Source: Methanobacterium sp. (lineage in GTDB: Archaea > Methanobacteriota > Methanobacteria > Methanobacteriales > Methanobacteriaceae). From it: a stretch of DNA of 47,005 nucleotides. The position numbers were made by a program, and so were the translations under genes. The stretch lies in assembly GCA_015661405.1 (NCBI GenBank), contig JACWMK010000025.1, positions 10,001 to 57,005 on the forward strand. The letters are read 5' to 3'. The notes under the pieces were generated by a model. It was not told the origin of the DNA. It was given only the letters and a program-made list of their open reading frames with translations, and did no database searches. This document shows positions 1 to 9,634 of this stretch, in pieces (position 1 is the first letter of the stretch; each line of letters starts with the position of its first letter).

Positions 1-1092
1 AGCGATTTCCTGCTTTTTTATTCGTTCTAATTCTTTTATATCCACTTCTATAGGATATTTCTGAATAAATGGGTCAAAATAACAACCAGTTATTTCTTTT
101 ATTTCATTTCGTGCTTCTTTCATGACTTCGTCAAATATCTGCTGGATTTTCAGTGGCATCTCCTCATTTAGAAGATCTAAAACTTCATCACCTTTGAGGT
201 CAACATTTTTTATAGCATTCTTAAGTTTGGAATCCGCATTTTCCTTGGCTTTATCCACTGCCTGGTCAAATATGTTTTCATTTAATTTATTAGATTCAAG
301 ATCATCTAAAACGTCTAATACATCATGCAATATGGATTTAAGTCCTAAAATTTCCTTTATTTTTAAAATATTTGTTAATAAATTATAATTTTTTTTATAA
401 TAATCTAAAATAATATCAGGTACAATTTCAAAATCCTGTGATTCATGATTTACCATTGTCACATTAAAAGCGTCTTCTAATTCTATAATACCTTCAGCAT
501 AGACGTAAACTATGAATTCAAAATCATCCAGGCTTTCAAGATCTTCGATGGTAATTATGGGATAGTAACTGTTGAGTTTAAGGTCCATTAAATGATGATA
601 ATCATCCATTGATTCAACTAGGATAGCTTGAGAAGGTTTATATTTTGGTTTGATGTTTGATACTGGATTTATTTTGCTAAGCAATTTTTTTATTTCATTA
701 ATTGGAAGTTCCGCTATCGTTTCCTTGGCTTTCATTACGAAACTTATATTTTCCTTAATGTTCATTTCATTCTTGCTTGGACTTAGAAGTAGAATCCTAT
801 TTTTCCCGTATTGAGTATTGGCAAACTGGAGAATCTTCTCTATAATATCATCGTATATCTCCAAAGCCCTATCAGTTTTAAGAAACTCTTCAGTAGGATT
901 TCCTAAAACCATATTTACAATTTCTATGGCCCTACGCTGGCTTACGCCCTCTATACTGGATATGCGGTCTACTTCATAATTTTTGACTGCATTGAGAAAT
1001 TCTTCCTCACCACCAAAATTAGACATGATTTTATCAAAAAGACGGTCCCCAACACCCCGAATATTTCTGATATCCCATTTATTTGCTTTCAT
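1..1092 (-). CDS. MutS-family DNA-binding protein with N-terminal HhH motifs (partial, C-terminus outside window)
   Basis: The reading frame is open from an ATG at 1092 to the window edge (364 codons), so the C-terminal part is missing. The first 65 residues carry two helix-hairpin-helix-like motifs (RGVGDRLFDKI and SIEGVSQRRAIEIV), which bind DNA non-specifically. What follows is rich in charged helices, as in the core/lever region of MutS proteins. The MutS ATPase domain, which would settle the identity, would lie beyond base 1. The call rests on this layout and on my memory that Methanobacteriales have a MutS-like gene near TyrRS, NMD3 and MCM. Archaeal proteins of this type are usually grouped with MutS2/MutS5, not with mismatch-repair MutS. 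No mutL-like gene is visible. Alternative: another HhH-containing nucleic-acid protein. Confidence 0.6.
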   Translation of the reverse strand, partial: MKANKWDIRNIRGVGDRLFDKIMSNFGGEEEFLNAVKNYEVDRISSIEGVSQRRAIEIVNMVLGNPTEEFLKTDRALEIYDDIIEKILQFANTQYGKNRILLLSPSKNEMNIKENISFVMKAKETIAELPINEIKKLLSKINPVSNIKPKYKPSQAILVESMDDYHHLMDLKLNSYYPIITIEDLESLDDFEFIVYVYAEGIIELEDAFNVTMVNHESQDFEIVPDIILDYYKKNYNLLTNILKIKEILGLKSILHDVLDVLDDLESNKLNENIFDQAVDKAKENADSKLKNAIKNVDLKGDEVLDLLNEEMPLKIQQIFDEVMKEARNEIKEITGCYFDPFIQKYPIEVDIKELERIKKQEIA

Positions 1093-1273
1093 AGTTTTTT
1101 TATAACCTTAATTTTATTATTTTATTTATTCATATCTGAAACTTAATTCTACAGATAACTTCCAAAAAAATTGTTAATTTCACTCAGAATCAACTTCAGA
1201 AGTTTTACTTTAGAATCATAAAAAACTGTTTTAATTTTATTTTAAATTAAATAATTTGCGATAGGACACTCCT

Positions 1274-3943
1274 TTACAAATCTTCATTAAGACCCCTCAT
1301 GAAGTTACCGGTAGTTATACCGCCATGAGACCTCTTTTGAATCTTATATTTAAGCTTATTTAACTTATATTCTGTTTTTTCGTTACTTTCTTCCATGTAT
1401 TTTAATCCTTGTTTATAAAATTTAACCATGTCCTGAGCATAGTTTTCTGTCTTTCCACGAGCATCTATTATCAAATATTGTAATCCCATTTTATATAAAT
1501 TGGGAAGATAATCAATTAAACACAACTCCACTGAGTTTAAAATATGAGTCCTACATTCATCGTCAATTATAATTGGGAAAACTCGGTTTTTCATGTCTTT
1601 AATTCCTAAAAATTCTGTTTTTATATTATAGTCTTTTTCAGGTAAGATAGAAGATAGGCAGTCCTCAGATATTATTGATTCCATATTCCCCTGCACCATG
1701 AAATCAAAAGACGTTTTTATTCTATTATTCCGTGTGTTATTAATAATTGATGCTATTTCCATTTCGGAAAGTTCATTTGAAATAGTAATATTATGAAATA
1801 TGTTGGAAAGTTCACGGATAGTGTGGTTATTCCATACATTAACTCCACTTGAACTATAAAGTTTTATGTGATGGTTCAAATTAAAAAGAGACCAACCAAT
1901 TCCATAACTTCCCACCATAATCTCGTTAATACCATCCTTAATGATTGGGTCAATTATAGAGCTTATACATTTGAAATATCTGGGACTGATAATGGATGGC
2001 CATTTCCATATTAAATTAGCTTCTTTTTTAATGCAAAGATCTTGGGCTTTAAGGATGAGTTCAAAGATATTTTCTAAATAAATCTCCTTATCCATAACTT
2101 TGCAAGGTACTTCTCGAATATTTTTCTCCCATAAAAATGGTTCAAAATAAATATGACTGCAGCCGCTATTAAGTGCACCTTTTACAGTTTCTAAATTACT
2201 AGTGTAAATACTGATACTAGTGTGAGCTTCTCTTATTGAATGATCTAAAGATTTATTTAATTGCTCATCAATCGATTTATTTGACGTTTTACGCACAGAT
2301 TTTAAGTCATGTTTTATCAGGTTTAAACGTTTCTCGGCAGCTTCTAAGTCATCCTTTAAAGGTTTATAATCATTTAAAAGTTTACTTTCAGCATTTTTTA
2401 TAAAGTCACGTCTAATACTGTTTAATTTGCTTAATGGGGTGAATAAATTACCAGGATAATTTATCTTAATTCTGTTAACATAAAAAGGAGTTCCACCTGT
2501 TTTCTTAATCTGATTTATGATTAATTCTTTACTTAATGGCTTTTTAATGGCAATTTCCATCTTAAAATTTGGTTTAAAGTGAATTACATGTTTATTTCCT
2601 GTGGATCCTACAAATTCCCCTTTCAAGAGTAGCTTATTTTCTTTATCCCATTTAATATGTAAATCCAGGGGGATGGATGGAGTTTCTTTATTTATTATTT
2701 TTTGTGTAGTCTTAATTAGAGAAGCATCCCGGGTAATGTAAACTTTAGAGCCAATGGGAATCAATTTTTTAGTCTTTAAAGTTATTTTATCAAGTTTCTT
2801 ACCGGAGTAGTTGGGTGATTTCTCTATTATCATACCATATTCTTGTTCCTTATCTGGAAAGATGAAAACTATCCCATCACCCTTTTCTAATTTAAAAGGA
2901 ATTTTTAAATTAATTAATGTAGATTTAGTTTTATTTTCATAATCTGATACTAACCCTATAAAGAGGCCTCTATTTCCTGGAGCATCTCTCCCCATAATCA
3001 GATTTTTATTAGTTTCTAATAGATGGCCTTTAGTGAAGTTCCGATTAAATGCTAATTTAAGTTTATAATAGTCTTTTTCATTGGGAATTCCTGTTCCCTG
3101 AACTATGGAATCTAATAATTTTCGGTAGATACTAACCACAATGGCTACGTATTCTGGTGACCTCATTCTACCCTCTATTTTAATGGAGTCAATTAAATTA
3201 TAAATTTTCTCTAAATTATGATATAAGGATAGATCACGAGTTGAAAGGAGATAATTTTCTTTAAGGATTATGGATTCATGATTTATGATTTTTCCATACT
3301 GATCTTTATCTCCTTTCAATAATTCATAAGATTTTCGGCATGGTTGAGCGCATCTGCCTCGATTACCGCTTCTACCCCCAATAAATGATGAAAGTAGGCA
3401 TTGGCCTGAATAACAGTAACATAACGCTCCATGAGCGAATATTTCCAGTTCTATTTTATTTCTCTTCAGGTAGTATGATATTTCATTTATTTCTTCTACT
3501 TTCATTTCCCGGGATAGAACAACACGCTTAATACCAAAATTTTCAGCCCACTTAACCTCTTCTAGACTGTTAATGGTCATTTGAGTAGAAGCATGCATAT
3601 CCAAATTGGGCACTAGGTCTCGGCAGATTGCAGCTACACCTATGTCTTGGAGGATCACAGCATCTGCACCTATTTTATAAAGCCATAATAAATATTCTGC
3701 AACTTTTTCAAATTCAAAATCCTTAATAAGAGTGTTAATCGTTACATAAACTTTTGAACCATGTAAATGCGAATAATCTATAGCCTCTTTCATTTCAATT
3801 CTATTAAAGTTTTCAGCATAATGTCTGGCGCTGAAATTCTTCCCGGCCAGGTAAACAGCATCTGCACCTGCAATAACAGCAGCTTTTAATGCATCCATTG
3901 AACCGGCTGGTGCTAAGAGTTCAGGTATAGATTTCAACTTCAT
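1274..3943 (-). CDS. Long peptidase U32 family protein (RlhA/YhbU-like)
   Basis: The N-terminus (ELLAPAGSMDALKAAVIAGA) is the classic start of U32 proteins. The family signature follows at about residues 170-205: HGALC, SGQC, GGRSGNRGRC and AQPC. Its cysteines (C175, C182, C198 and C202 from the ATG at 3943) match those that hold a [4Fe-4S] cluster in characterised U32 members (UbiU/UbiV, TrhP, RlhA). Those members hydroxylate tRNA, rRNA or ubiquinone precursors, so 'peptidase' is probably a historical name. The roughly 889-residue length fits the long subgroup with an extra C-terminal region, as in 23S rRNA C-hydroxylase RlhA. The frame can be extended to a TTG at 3976, but homology begins right after the ATG at 3943. 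The substrate is unknown; RNA modification is the best guess. Confidence 0.85.
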   Translation of the reverse strand: MKLKSIPELLAPAGSMDALKAAVIAGADAVYLAGKNFSARHYAENFNRIEMKEAIDYSHLHGSKVYVTINTLIKDFEFEKVAEYLLWLYKIGADAVILQDIGVAAICRDLVPNLDMHASTQMTINSLEEVKWAENFGIKRVVLSREMKVEEINEISYYLKRNKIELEIFAHGALCYCYSGQCLLSSFIGGRSGNRGRCAQPCRKSYELLKGDKDQYGKIINHESIILKENYLLSTRDLSLYHNLEKIYNLIDSIKIEGRMRSPEYVAIVVSIYRKLLDSIVQGTGIPNEKDYYKLKLAFNRNFTKGHLLETNKNLIMGRDAPGNRGLFIGLVSDYENKTKSTLINLKIPFKLEKGDGIVFIFPDKEQEYGMIIEKSPNYSGKKLDKITLKTKKLIPIGSKVYITRDASLIKTTQKIINKETPSIPLDLHIKWDKENKLLLKGEFVGSTGNKHVIHFKPNFKMEIAIKKPLSKELIINQIKKTGGTPFYVNRIKINYPGNLFTPLSKLNSIRRDFIKNAESKLLNDYKPLKDDLEAAEKRLNLIKHDLKSVRKTSNKSIDEQLNKSLDHSIREAHTSISIYTSNLETVKGALNSGCSHIYFEPFLWEKNIREVPCKVMDKEIYLENIFELILKAQDLCIKKEANLIWKWPSIISPRYFKCISSIIDPIIKDGINEIMVGSYGIGWSLFNLNHHIKLYSSSGVNVWNNHTIRELSNIFHNITISNELSEMEIASIINNTRNNRIKTSFDFMVQGNMESIISEDCLSSILPEKDYNIKTEFLGIKDMKNRVFPIIIDDECRTHILNSVELCLIDYLPNLYKMGLQYLIIDARGKTENYAQDMVKFYKQGLKYMEESNEKTEYKLNKLKYKIQKRSHGGITTGNFMRGLNEDL

Positions 3944-4094
3944 AATTAAAATTTTTCCATAATTTTTTTTTATCAAAAAAATTAGATTAAATAAAAATAA
4001 TTAAATACAGTTTTTTTTTAGACTTTAGATTAAATATCTTAAATTATAAAGCTATTTTTTGGGTATTTAAGAAGTAAAATATTAATTGAATTTT

Positions 4095-4499
4095 TTAATC
4101 TAAATTTCCAATTACTTTGTGATTAATGGAACGTCTAATAGATTTAAGTAATGATTTACAGTCTACTTCTCCTTTAATCAGATATTCCTTAGCACCTTTT
4201 CCAACTGCACTTACTGCGAATATCTCATCTTCCAAGCCAGTAAGCACAATTATAGGTATATCTGGTGCATTATAATTCATAATATTAAATGTATCTATTC
4301 CTTCACTGTCTGGTAGGCAGAGATCTAGAAGAATCACATCAAAATTATTAGTAAGATTATATTTTAATGCTTCATCTAATCGCAGGACATGGATTATTTC
4401 AAAATCAATGTCTTTAACTTCTTTAAGCATTTCTTGTATTAAACGTGCATCTCCGGGATTATCTTCGATAATAAGTATTTTTATTGATGATTTAATCAA
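4095..4499 (-). CDS. Stand-alone response regulator receiver domain
   Basis: This is a single CheY-like receiver domain of 134 residues. The phosphorylation pocket is complete: acidic pair E12/D13, phospho-acceptor D59 (ILLDLCLPDSEG), T87 (VLTG) and K109 (LIKG). There is no DNA-binding or enzymatic output domain, so it should relay phosphate or act by protein contact. The 'ENPGDARLI...' style N-terminus resembles the Rcp1-like receivers that partner with histidine kinases in methanogens. No kinase gene lies nearby, so the partner is an orphan elsewhere. The start is a TTG at 4499 with no strong Shine-Dalgarno, so the exact start is uncertain, but the domain needs at least this much. Confidence 0.9.
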   Translation of the reverse strand: MIKSSIKILIIEDNPGDARLIQEMLKEVKDIDFEIIHVLRLDEALKYNLTNNFDVILLDLCLPDSEGIDTFNIMNYNAPDIPIIVLTGLEDEIFAVSAVGKGAKEYLIKGEVDCKSLLKSIRRSINHKVIGNLD

Positions 4500-4754
4500 T
4501 GTTTACATCTTCTAAAACAGTTTTATTATTATAAGAATGAATTCACTCTTTATTACTTATATTAAATTATTATTTATTAAATTTGTAAGTATTTAAAATT
4601 TTGTTCTAATATTTCGGTCTCCAATAAAATAGATTCCACTTTTTTTTTAATATTTAATAACGTTGAGTTCAATTATTATAAATGAGAAAATTAGAAATTT
4701 GAATTAAATCAAATAATTAAATAAAATTTTTTTTATATATAGGAAGTTGAACTC

Positions 4755-5591
4755 ATGAATGCATATTTAGAAATAATTAGACCAGGGAACGCTATAATGG
4801 CTGTAATAGCAGTTTTATTAATTGCAATTATCAGTGGAATCTTCACTTTCAAAATACTATTAGCGTGCATTGTTGTTTTCATAATAACTGGTGCTGGTAA
4901 TTCTATAAATGATTATTTCGATTATAAAATTGATGCAATTAACAAACCCGAAAGACCAATCCCTTCAGGTAGAATATCTTTAAATAAGGCGGGTTTTTAC
5001 TCCCTAGCATTACTTTTGATAGGAACAATTTTAGCTTTTATCCTTGGTTTACTTCCTGGATTAATAGCTCTTTCAACCGCCCTTCTAATGGTTTACTACG
5101 CATATAATCTTAAAAAAAAGGTTTTAATTGGAAATATAGTGATTTCATTTTTAACGGGATTAACTTTTGTTTTTGGAGGCGTAATTGTAGGTGAAATATT
5201 AACTTCAATTATCTTAGGATTCTTCCCATTTCTTACAACTTTAGCTCGAGAGATTGTGAAGGATATGGAAGATGTTGAAGGTGATAGAATGGAGGGAGCA
5301 ACCACTTTACCTATAATGCGTGGTATGAGGATTTCATCCATTATTGCAGCGTTTTTTTTAATATTAGCTAGTTTAAGTAGCCCTATACTTTATTATCTGG
5401 GGATTTTAACTATATTTTATATTCCATTGCTTATAATTGCTGTTTTAATTTTCCTATATTATGCATCATCTATTCTTAAGGATCAGTCAGTTAAAAATGC
5501 TAGAAATGTGTCAAATAAACTTAAAATAGGAATGGTAATAATTCTTATTGCTTATGGATTAGGATCTCCCTTTTTAGTGTCATTATTATAG
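4755..5591 (+). CDS. Digeranylgeranylglyceryl phosphate synthase (UbiA family)
   Basis: This integral membrane prenyltransferase should add the second geranylgeranyl chain to geranylgeranylglyceryl phosphate, an essential step of archaeal ether-lipid synthesis. The first Asp-rich motif is at 52-60 (NDYFDYKID), followed by KPERPIPSGRIS, which is typical of archaeal DGGGP synthases. The second motif (REIVKDMEDVEGD) is near 165-178 and is followed by the ATTLP stretch. About eight or nine hydrophobic helices fill the 278 residues, the normal family length. An AGGAAGTTGA Shine-Dalgarno lies just upstream of the ATG. A paralogue lies at 36411-37304; this copy is the more canonical one. Confidence 0.92.
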   Translation: MNAYLEIIRPGNAIMAVIAVLLIAIISGIFTFKILLACIVVFIITGAGNSINDYFDYKIDAINKPERPIPSGRISLNKAGFYSLALLLIGTILAFILGLLPGLIALSTALLMVYYAYNLKKKVLIGNIVISFLTGLTFVFGGVIVGEILTSIILGFFPFLTTLAREIVKDMEDVEGDRMEGATTLPIMRGMRISSIIAAFFLILASLSSPILYYLGILTIFYIPLLIIAVLIFLYYASSILKDQSVKNARNVSNKLKIGMVIILIAYGLGSPFLVSLL

Positions 5592-5626
5592 GAATTAAAG
5601 AAATAATAAAATATTTTCCAAATATT

Positions 5627-5653
5627 CTTTTTTTATATAAAATTAAAAAAAAG
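5627..5653. terminator. Bidirectional oligo-T terminator between convergent genes
   Basis: A CTTTTTTT run (5627-5634) and the complementary AAAAAAAG (5646-5653) lie between the convergent DGGGP synthase and methyltransferase genes. Archaeal RNA polymerase terminates at oligo-T, so each run can serve one strand. Confidence 0.55.
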
Positions 5654-5737
5654 AGTGATATAAAAAATTAAAATAAATATTTTTTTTTGGAACAAATTTT
5701 ATAAACTTAATATTTTTTAACTTATTCTCATTATAAA

Positions 5738-6274
5738 TTAAGTACTTTCCCCGATGATATATAAATAAACACGATTATATTCATCCGCACTAACTGGAAT
5801 CCAATCATCAAAAGTCCATATATATGAAACAACACGTGTACCTGGCTTAAGTTCACTTAAAAGTTTTTTCTTCAATTTTTGATTAGTTCTTTGCCAAAGG
5901 AACAATGTAACTATTGTAGCATCACTAATATCCTGATGAAATATATTACCCCACAAAATTCTGACACTACCATTAAGACGCATAATATAAACATTTATTA
6001 TAGACCAAATAACCCTTAAAGGATCCACTTCTATACCTACCCCCTTCGCCTGATACTTTCGCGCTGCTTCCACAACAATTCTCCCATCACCAGAACCAAG
6101 ATCATAGACAATATCTCCAGAAACTATTTCCGCCATTTCTAACATTCTATCAACTATTCTAACAGACGTAGGTGACCAAGCAGCACCCAACAAAAGAGGC
6201 CATATTATAGACACAGCAACGATCACAATCAAAATAACTATAATTGAAAGCACTAAATCAATTCCAACACTCAT
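5738..6274 (-). CDS. Membrane-anchored class I methyltransferase, FAM173 (ANTKMT/ATPSCKMT)-like
   Basis: One N-terminal membrane helix (about residues 7-30) precedes a compact Rossmann methyltransferase domain. Motif I is DLGSGDGR at 58-65 and the acidic end of beta-2 is E82/D84 (GIEVDP). The arrangement of a single anchor, then DLGSGDGRIVxEAA, then a short domain of about 140 residues matches the FAM173 family, whose human members methylate lysines of ADP/ATP translocase and of the ATP synthase c subunit. The methanogen target is unknown; a membrane protein is the natural inference. A GAGGT Shine-Dalgarno precedes the ATG. It sits 38 bp downstream of the exporter gene on the same strand and may be co-transcribed with it. 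SAM binding is sure; lysine as target is an inference. Confidence 0.78.
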   Translation of the reverse strand: MSVGIDLVLSIIVILIVIVAVSIIWPLLLGAAWSPTSVRIVDRMLEMAEIVSGDIVYDLGSGDGRIVVEAARKYQAKGVGIEVDPLRVIWSIINVYIMRLNGSVRILWGNIFHQDISDATIVTLFLWQRTNQKLKKKLLSELKPGTRVVSYIWTFDDWIPVSADEYNRVYLYIIGEST

Positions 6275-6312
6275 AAAATTTAACCTCTTTTTAATTGCTT
6301 AAATAATTTATT

Positions 6313-7857
6313 CTATATATGAGTGGTAATTCCACCCTCACTGGTTTTAGATGTTTTTCTAGGTTTTGGTATTAATAAGGAAATAAGCAGTCCAATCAGA
6401 AGTATTATAGTTACTATATTAAAACAATCTTTCATAGTGTTAATTTTTTTAATATCAGTTGTCAGAGAACCGGAGTTAATTTCCATTAAAGATGGTGAAC
6501 CTCCAAATCCAAGCTTACCCGGTATATCTTTAATATCCACATGTGAATTTGATGCATAACTTCCATTATTTATTGTCAGACTTCCAAAACCACCTAAAAT
6601 TAATATAACTCCAAGAACAGCTGTTCCTAATGCTGAACCAAAGTTAATTCCAGTATTCAAAACACCCGAAGCGTCAGGCTGCTGATCCCCACGAGCCACT
6701 GAAAAAACTACATTTGCAGAATGAGGGAAAACAATACCCATACCCACACCTAATAATAAGATCCCAGGCATCATATCTAGAATAGTAGTATACGGACTAA
6801 AAACAAGTGTTAAATATATGCTACCAGCCATAGAAGCTAAAAACCCTATCGAGAGAATGTAACGGGCAGATAATCGTGTTGAAACCTTACCAGCGGTGAA
6901 GGAAAGGGTGAAAATGCCTAAACTCATAGGAATCAACGATAAACCAGTAGTTAATGGATCAGCACCTAAAACGATTAATATGAATACAGGAAGTACAAAA
7001 AGCACCCCTCCAATAGTGAAATTCATTATTAATCGAGCTATATTAGCTAAAGTAAAAGAGCGATCATTGAAAAGAGTAATATCAAGTAATGGTGATTTAC
7101 CCTCTTTAATTCTACTCTTTTGGTTTAAATAAAAAATCACAAGAAGAATCACTCCTGCAATGATAAAGTAAGGCACTAAATTCCAATTAGCCGGATCATT
7201 AAGTAGTAATATACCAATTACCAATAGAAATATGCCTGACGCGGAATATACAGCTCCTGAAATATTAAAATCAGACCATTTCTCAGTTGGTGGAAATGGT
7301 TCTATTACACGAGACGACAATAATATGATTATAATTACTACTAACTCCAAAGCAAACGCATATCGCCACGTGTAATAAGTGGTTAGGAAACCACCTAGAA
7401 GCGGCCCTATACTACCCGCTCCGGATGCCATAGAACTAATGATCCCTAAGGCAAAAGCTCGTCTTTCTCCAAAATAACTGCCAGATATAATGGAAGTAGT
7501 TGCAGGCATCATTAGCGCGGCACCGATACCCTCAAGAATAGACCATCCCAGAAGAAGCATTGCACTATTTAAGCTGACAGCAGCGATAATAGTCCCTACA
7601 CCATAAATTGAAGCTCCAGTAAGGAAAGTTTTTTTTCTACCTAAAATATTCTGAATCTTACCTCCAATAATCATTAAAGAAGCCATAACCAATGAATAAA
7701 TTGCAATTATATATTGAATAGTTTGAATATTAGTATGTAAATCAGTTATAAGAGCAGAAATAGCCACATTTAAAAAAGTTTTGTCAATTACGATAATAAA
7801 AACCGATAAAGTAACCACAATCAGCGTCAGCCAACCTGTTTTCGATTCTTCAACCAC
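6313..7857 (-). CDS. MFS transporter of the DHA2 (14-helix drug:H+ antiporter) type
   Basis: The protein has about 514 residues with roughly 14 hydrophobic helices. Motif A is GGKIQNILGRKK after helix 2, and motif C is GAGSIGPLLGG in helix 5; the latter marks drug/proton antiporters (EmrB/QacA group). An extra-cytoplasmic loop rich in Gly/Ser/Asn lies near the C-terminus. The substrate cannot be read from the sequence. The frame opens at TTG 7869 and GTG 7866, but GTG 7857 has a GGTG six bases upstream and is preferred here. It is divergent from the CDGSH gene and upstream of the FAM173-like methyltransferase. Confidence 0.87.
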   Translation of the reverse strand: MVEESKTGWLTLIVVTLSVFIIVIDKTFLNVAISALITDLHTNIQTIQYIIAIYSLVMASLMIIGGKIQNILGRKKTFLTGASIYGVGTIIAAVSLNSAMLLLGWSILEGIGAALMMPATTSIISGSYFGERRAFALGIISSMASGAGSIGPLLGGFLTTYYTWRYAFALELVVIIIILLSSRVIEPFPPTEKWSDFNISGAVYSASGIFLLVIGILLLNDPANWNLVPYFIIAGVILLVIFYLNQKSRIKEGKSPLLDITLFNDRSFTLANIARLIMNFTIGGVLFVLPVFILIVLGADPLTTGLSLIPMSLGIFTLSFTAGKVSTRLSARYILSIGFLASMAGSIYLTLVFSPYTTILDMMPGILLLGVGMGIVFPHSANVVFSVARGDQQPDASGVLNTGINFGSALGTAVLGVILILGGFGSLTINNGSYASNSHVDIKDIPGKLGFGGSPSLMEINSGSLTTDIKKINTMKDCFNIVTIILLIGLLISLLIPKPRKTSKTSEGGITTHI

Positions 7858-8104
7858 AAGAGACACCAATTTTCAAAGAATAAATAAATAATTTATTATA
7901 CTTTAAAACAGAATTTCACTTATATTACTTTTAGCATTAAAATAATGTAAATGTTTTCAAAAAAACTATTTTTATAAACAAATTTTTTTTTAGAGACTCA
8001 AAAGTAATTCATCAATTTAAAAGCCAAAAAAGTAAATAATAAAATAAAAGTAAAACAAAATAAAAAAAATTTGTATATTGTAAAAGTGAATGACAATATA
8101 AAAA

Positions 8105-8818
8105 ATGGAGAATCGGTTGAAGATTAAAATGAAAATAAAAATAATTAAAAACGGTCCTTATTTAGTATCTGGTAAAATTCCTTTATATAAAATGAGTATA
8201 AATGCTGATAAGGAAGGCAATATATGTAAATGGCATACTGATTATAAATATCCACTTAAAGAAAATTATATTCTATGTCGTTGCGGTAAATCTAAAAATA
8301 AACCATTTTGTGATGGAACACACACTACAACTGATTTTACAGGCACAGAAGTGGCTAGTAAAATACCATATAAGGACCGGGCAGTTGAACTTGAAGATAA
8401 AAGATTTAAATTAACGGATGTATGGGAGTTATGTGACCATTCAAGGTTCTGCCTACGTAAAGGTGGAATCAGAGAACTACTAAAATCAGATAATCCTGAA
8501 GATATTGAATTAGCAATGGAAGAAGCTAGAAACTGCCCATCAGGACGTTTAATTTTATGGGATAAAGAAACGGGTAAACCAATAGAACCTATTATGGAAA
8601 CATCCATAGCAGCGGTGGATGATTTACAAAAAAATTGTGAAGGACCACTATGGGTAAGGGGTGGAATTCCCATTGAATCTGCAGATGGAACACTTTACGA
8701 AATAAGAAATCGAGTTACTCTCTGTCGTTGTGGTAAATCCGATAACAAACCGTTATGTGATGGAAGTCATTGGATGACTTTAAAAGAGAAAGAAGTATTC
8801 AGAAAAAAATGGGATTAA
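8105..8818 (+). CDS. Double-CDGSH iron-sulfur protein
   Basis: Two CDGSH [2Fe-2S] motifs frame the protein: C58-x-C60-x8-C69-x3-H73 and C207-x-C209-x8-C218-x3-H222. Each has the NEET-type three-Cys/one-His ligand set. The middle contains C110, C116, C144 and C178, resembling the divergent 4Fe-4S mono-cluster domain often fused to CDGSH repeats. The protein is therefore probably an electron carrier or redox sensor with two or three clusters. There is no signal or membrane segment. No Shine-Dalgarno precedes ATG 8105; a weak TATA-like element (GTATATTG, about 28 bp upstream) would fit a nearly leaderless transcript. In-frame ATGs at codons 9 and 11 are alternatives. The physiological partner is unknown. 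Confidence 0.9.
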   Translation: MENRLKIKMKIKIIKNGPYLVSGKIPLYKMSINADKEGNICKWHTDYKYPLKENYILCRCGKSKNKPFCDGTHTTTDFTGTEVASKIPYKDRAVELEDKRFKLTDVWELCDHSRFCLRKGGIRELLKSDNPEDIELAMEEARNCPSGRLILWDKETGKPIEPIMETSIAAVDDLQKNCEGPLWVRGGIPIESADGTLYEIRNRVTLCRCGKSDNKPLCDGSHWMTLKEKEVFRKKWD

Positions 8819-8880
8819 AAAAAAAAATTAGAGTGAAACTGTAATAAATAATAACAGTATTTTTAATCAATAAAATAATC

Positions 8881-8888
8881 ATATAAAA
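8881..8888 (+). promoter_or_regulatory. TATA box of tRNA-Ala
   Basis: ATATAAAA is centred about 25 bp before the first base of the tRNA, the usual archaeal TATA-to-start distance. Confidence 0.65.
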
Positions 8889-8908
8889 ATTTTTATTCTT
8901 TTTATGAG

Positions 8909-8981
8909 GGGCTGGTAGCTCAGATGGTAGAGCGTTGCCTTCGCAAGGCAGAGGCCGCGGGTTCAAATCCCGCCCAGTCCA
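8909..8981 (+). tRNA. tRNA-Ala (anticodon CGC)
   Basis: A complete 73-nt cloverleaf. The acceptor GGGCTGG pairs with CCAGTCC and includes the G3-U70 wobble pair that identifies alanine tRNA. D stem GCTC/GAGC, anticodon stem TTGCC/GGCAG, loop TTCGCAA with anticodon CGC at 8942-8944, and T stem GCGGG/CCCGC with loop TTCAAAT. Discriminator base is A. CCA is not encoded, and there is no intron. It reads GCG codons, which should be rare in this AT-rich genome. Confidence 0.97.
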
Positions 8982-9058
8982 TTAGAATTTTAAGATATTT
9001 ACAAAAAAAATAAAATAAAAATTTTAAATTTATTTTTTTCTAAGGAGTATTTATAAAA

Positions 9059-9634
9059 ATGTATATTTGTTTAGAAGGCATTGATGGATCAGGAAAGTCA
9101 ACTCAAATAGAATTACTTGAAAAATGGCTTATAACTATTGGCTATAATCCATTAAAGATTTCAGAACCTACAGGATCTGAAGTAGGTGAATTAATTAGGA
9201 AAATGCTTAGAAGTCCCCATGCATCTGAAACTAATTTTCAAATAACTTTAGCACTACTTTTCGCTGCTGATCGTATGTTTTTGATGGATAAAATACAAAA
9301 AGCAGAATCTGAAGGTAAAATTGTAATTAGTGACCGTTGCTTCTATTCAAGTATAGTATATCAAAATGATGATGAGTGGATATCTCAATTAAATAAACAT
9401 GCAAAAATACCTGATTTAACAATATTATTAGATTTAGAAATTGACACTGCTTTGGAGAGATGTGAAGGTACAGATCATTTTGAGAATAAGGTTTTCCTCG
9501 AAAAAATCCGGAAAAAATATCTTAAACTAGCTGAAAATGAAGGATTTCAAGTTTTGAATGCAGAAAATGGTGTTAATAAAACTCATCAGGATATAAAACG
9601 AATAATATCTCCTAAACTAAGCTTATGCATTTAA
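9059..9634 (+). CDS. tmk: Thymidylate kinase
   Basis: Phosphorylates dTMP to dTDP in the dTTP pathway. The P-loop is at residues 7-15 (GIDGSGKST). The DRCFYSS segment is the DRxxxSS substrate/LID-proximal motif, and the dTMP-binding region EPTGSEVGELIRKML is as expected. The length of 191 residues is slightly short but within the family range. A clear Shine-Dalgarno (AAGGAGT) lies upstream of the ATG. It stands alone 77 bp after tRNA-Ala and could be partly read from the same promoter. Confidence 0.93.
   Translation: MYICLEGIDGSGKSTQIELLEKWLITIGYNPLKISEPTGSEVGELIRKMLRSPHASETNFQITLALLFAADRMFLMDKIQKAESEGKIVISDRCFYSSIVYQNDDEWISQLNKHAKIPDLTILLDLEIDTALERCEGTDHFENKVFLEKIRKKYLKLAENEGFQVLNAENGVNKTHQDIKRIISPKLSLCI

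Noticed and set aside
122..388. An 88-codon plus-strand frame at the left edge
   Set aside because: It lies inside the minus-strand MutS-family gene, whose frame is open over the full 1092 bases with helix-hairpin-helix motifs.
4728..4740. TTTTTATATATA as promoter of DGGGP synthase
   Set aside because: It would place the transcription start beyond the ATG at 4755 and leave out the evident Shine-Dalgarno at 4741-4750.
8266..8673. A 135-codon minus-strand frame
   Set aside because: Fully antisense to the double-CDGSH gene, with low-complexity serine-rich translation.
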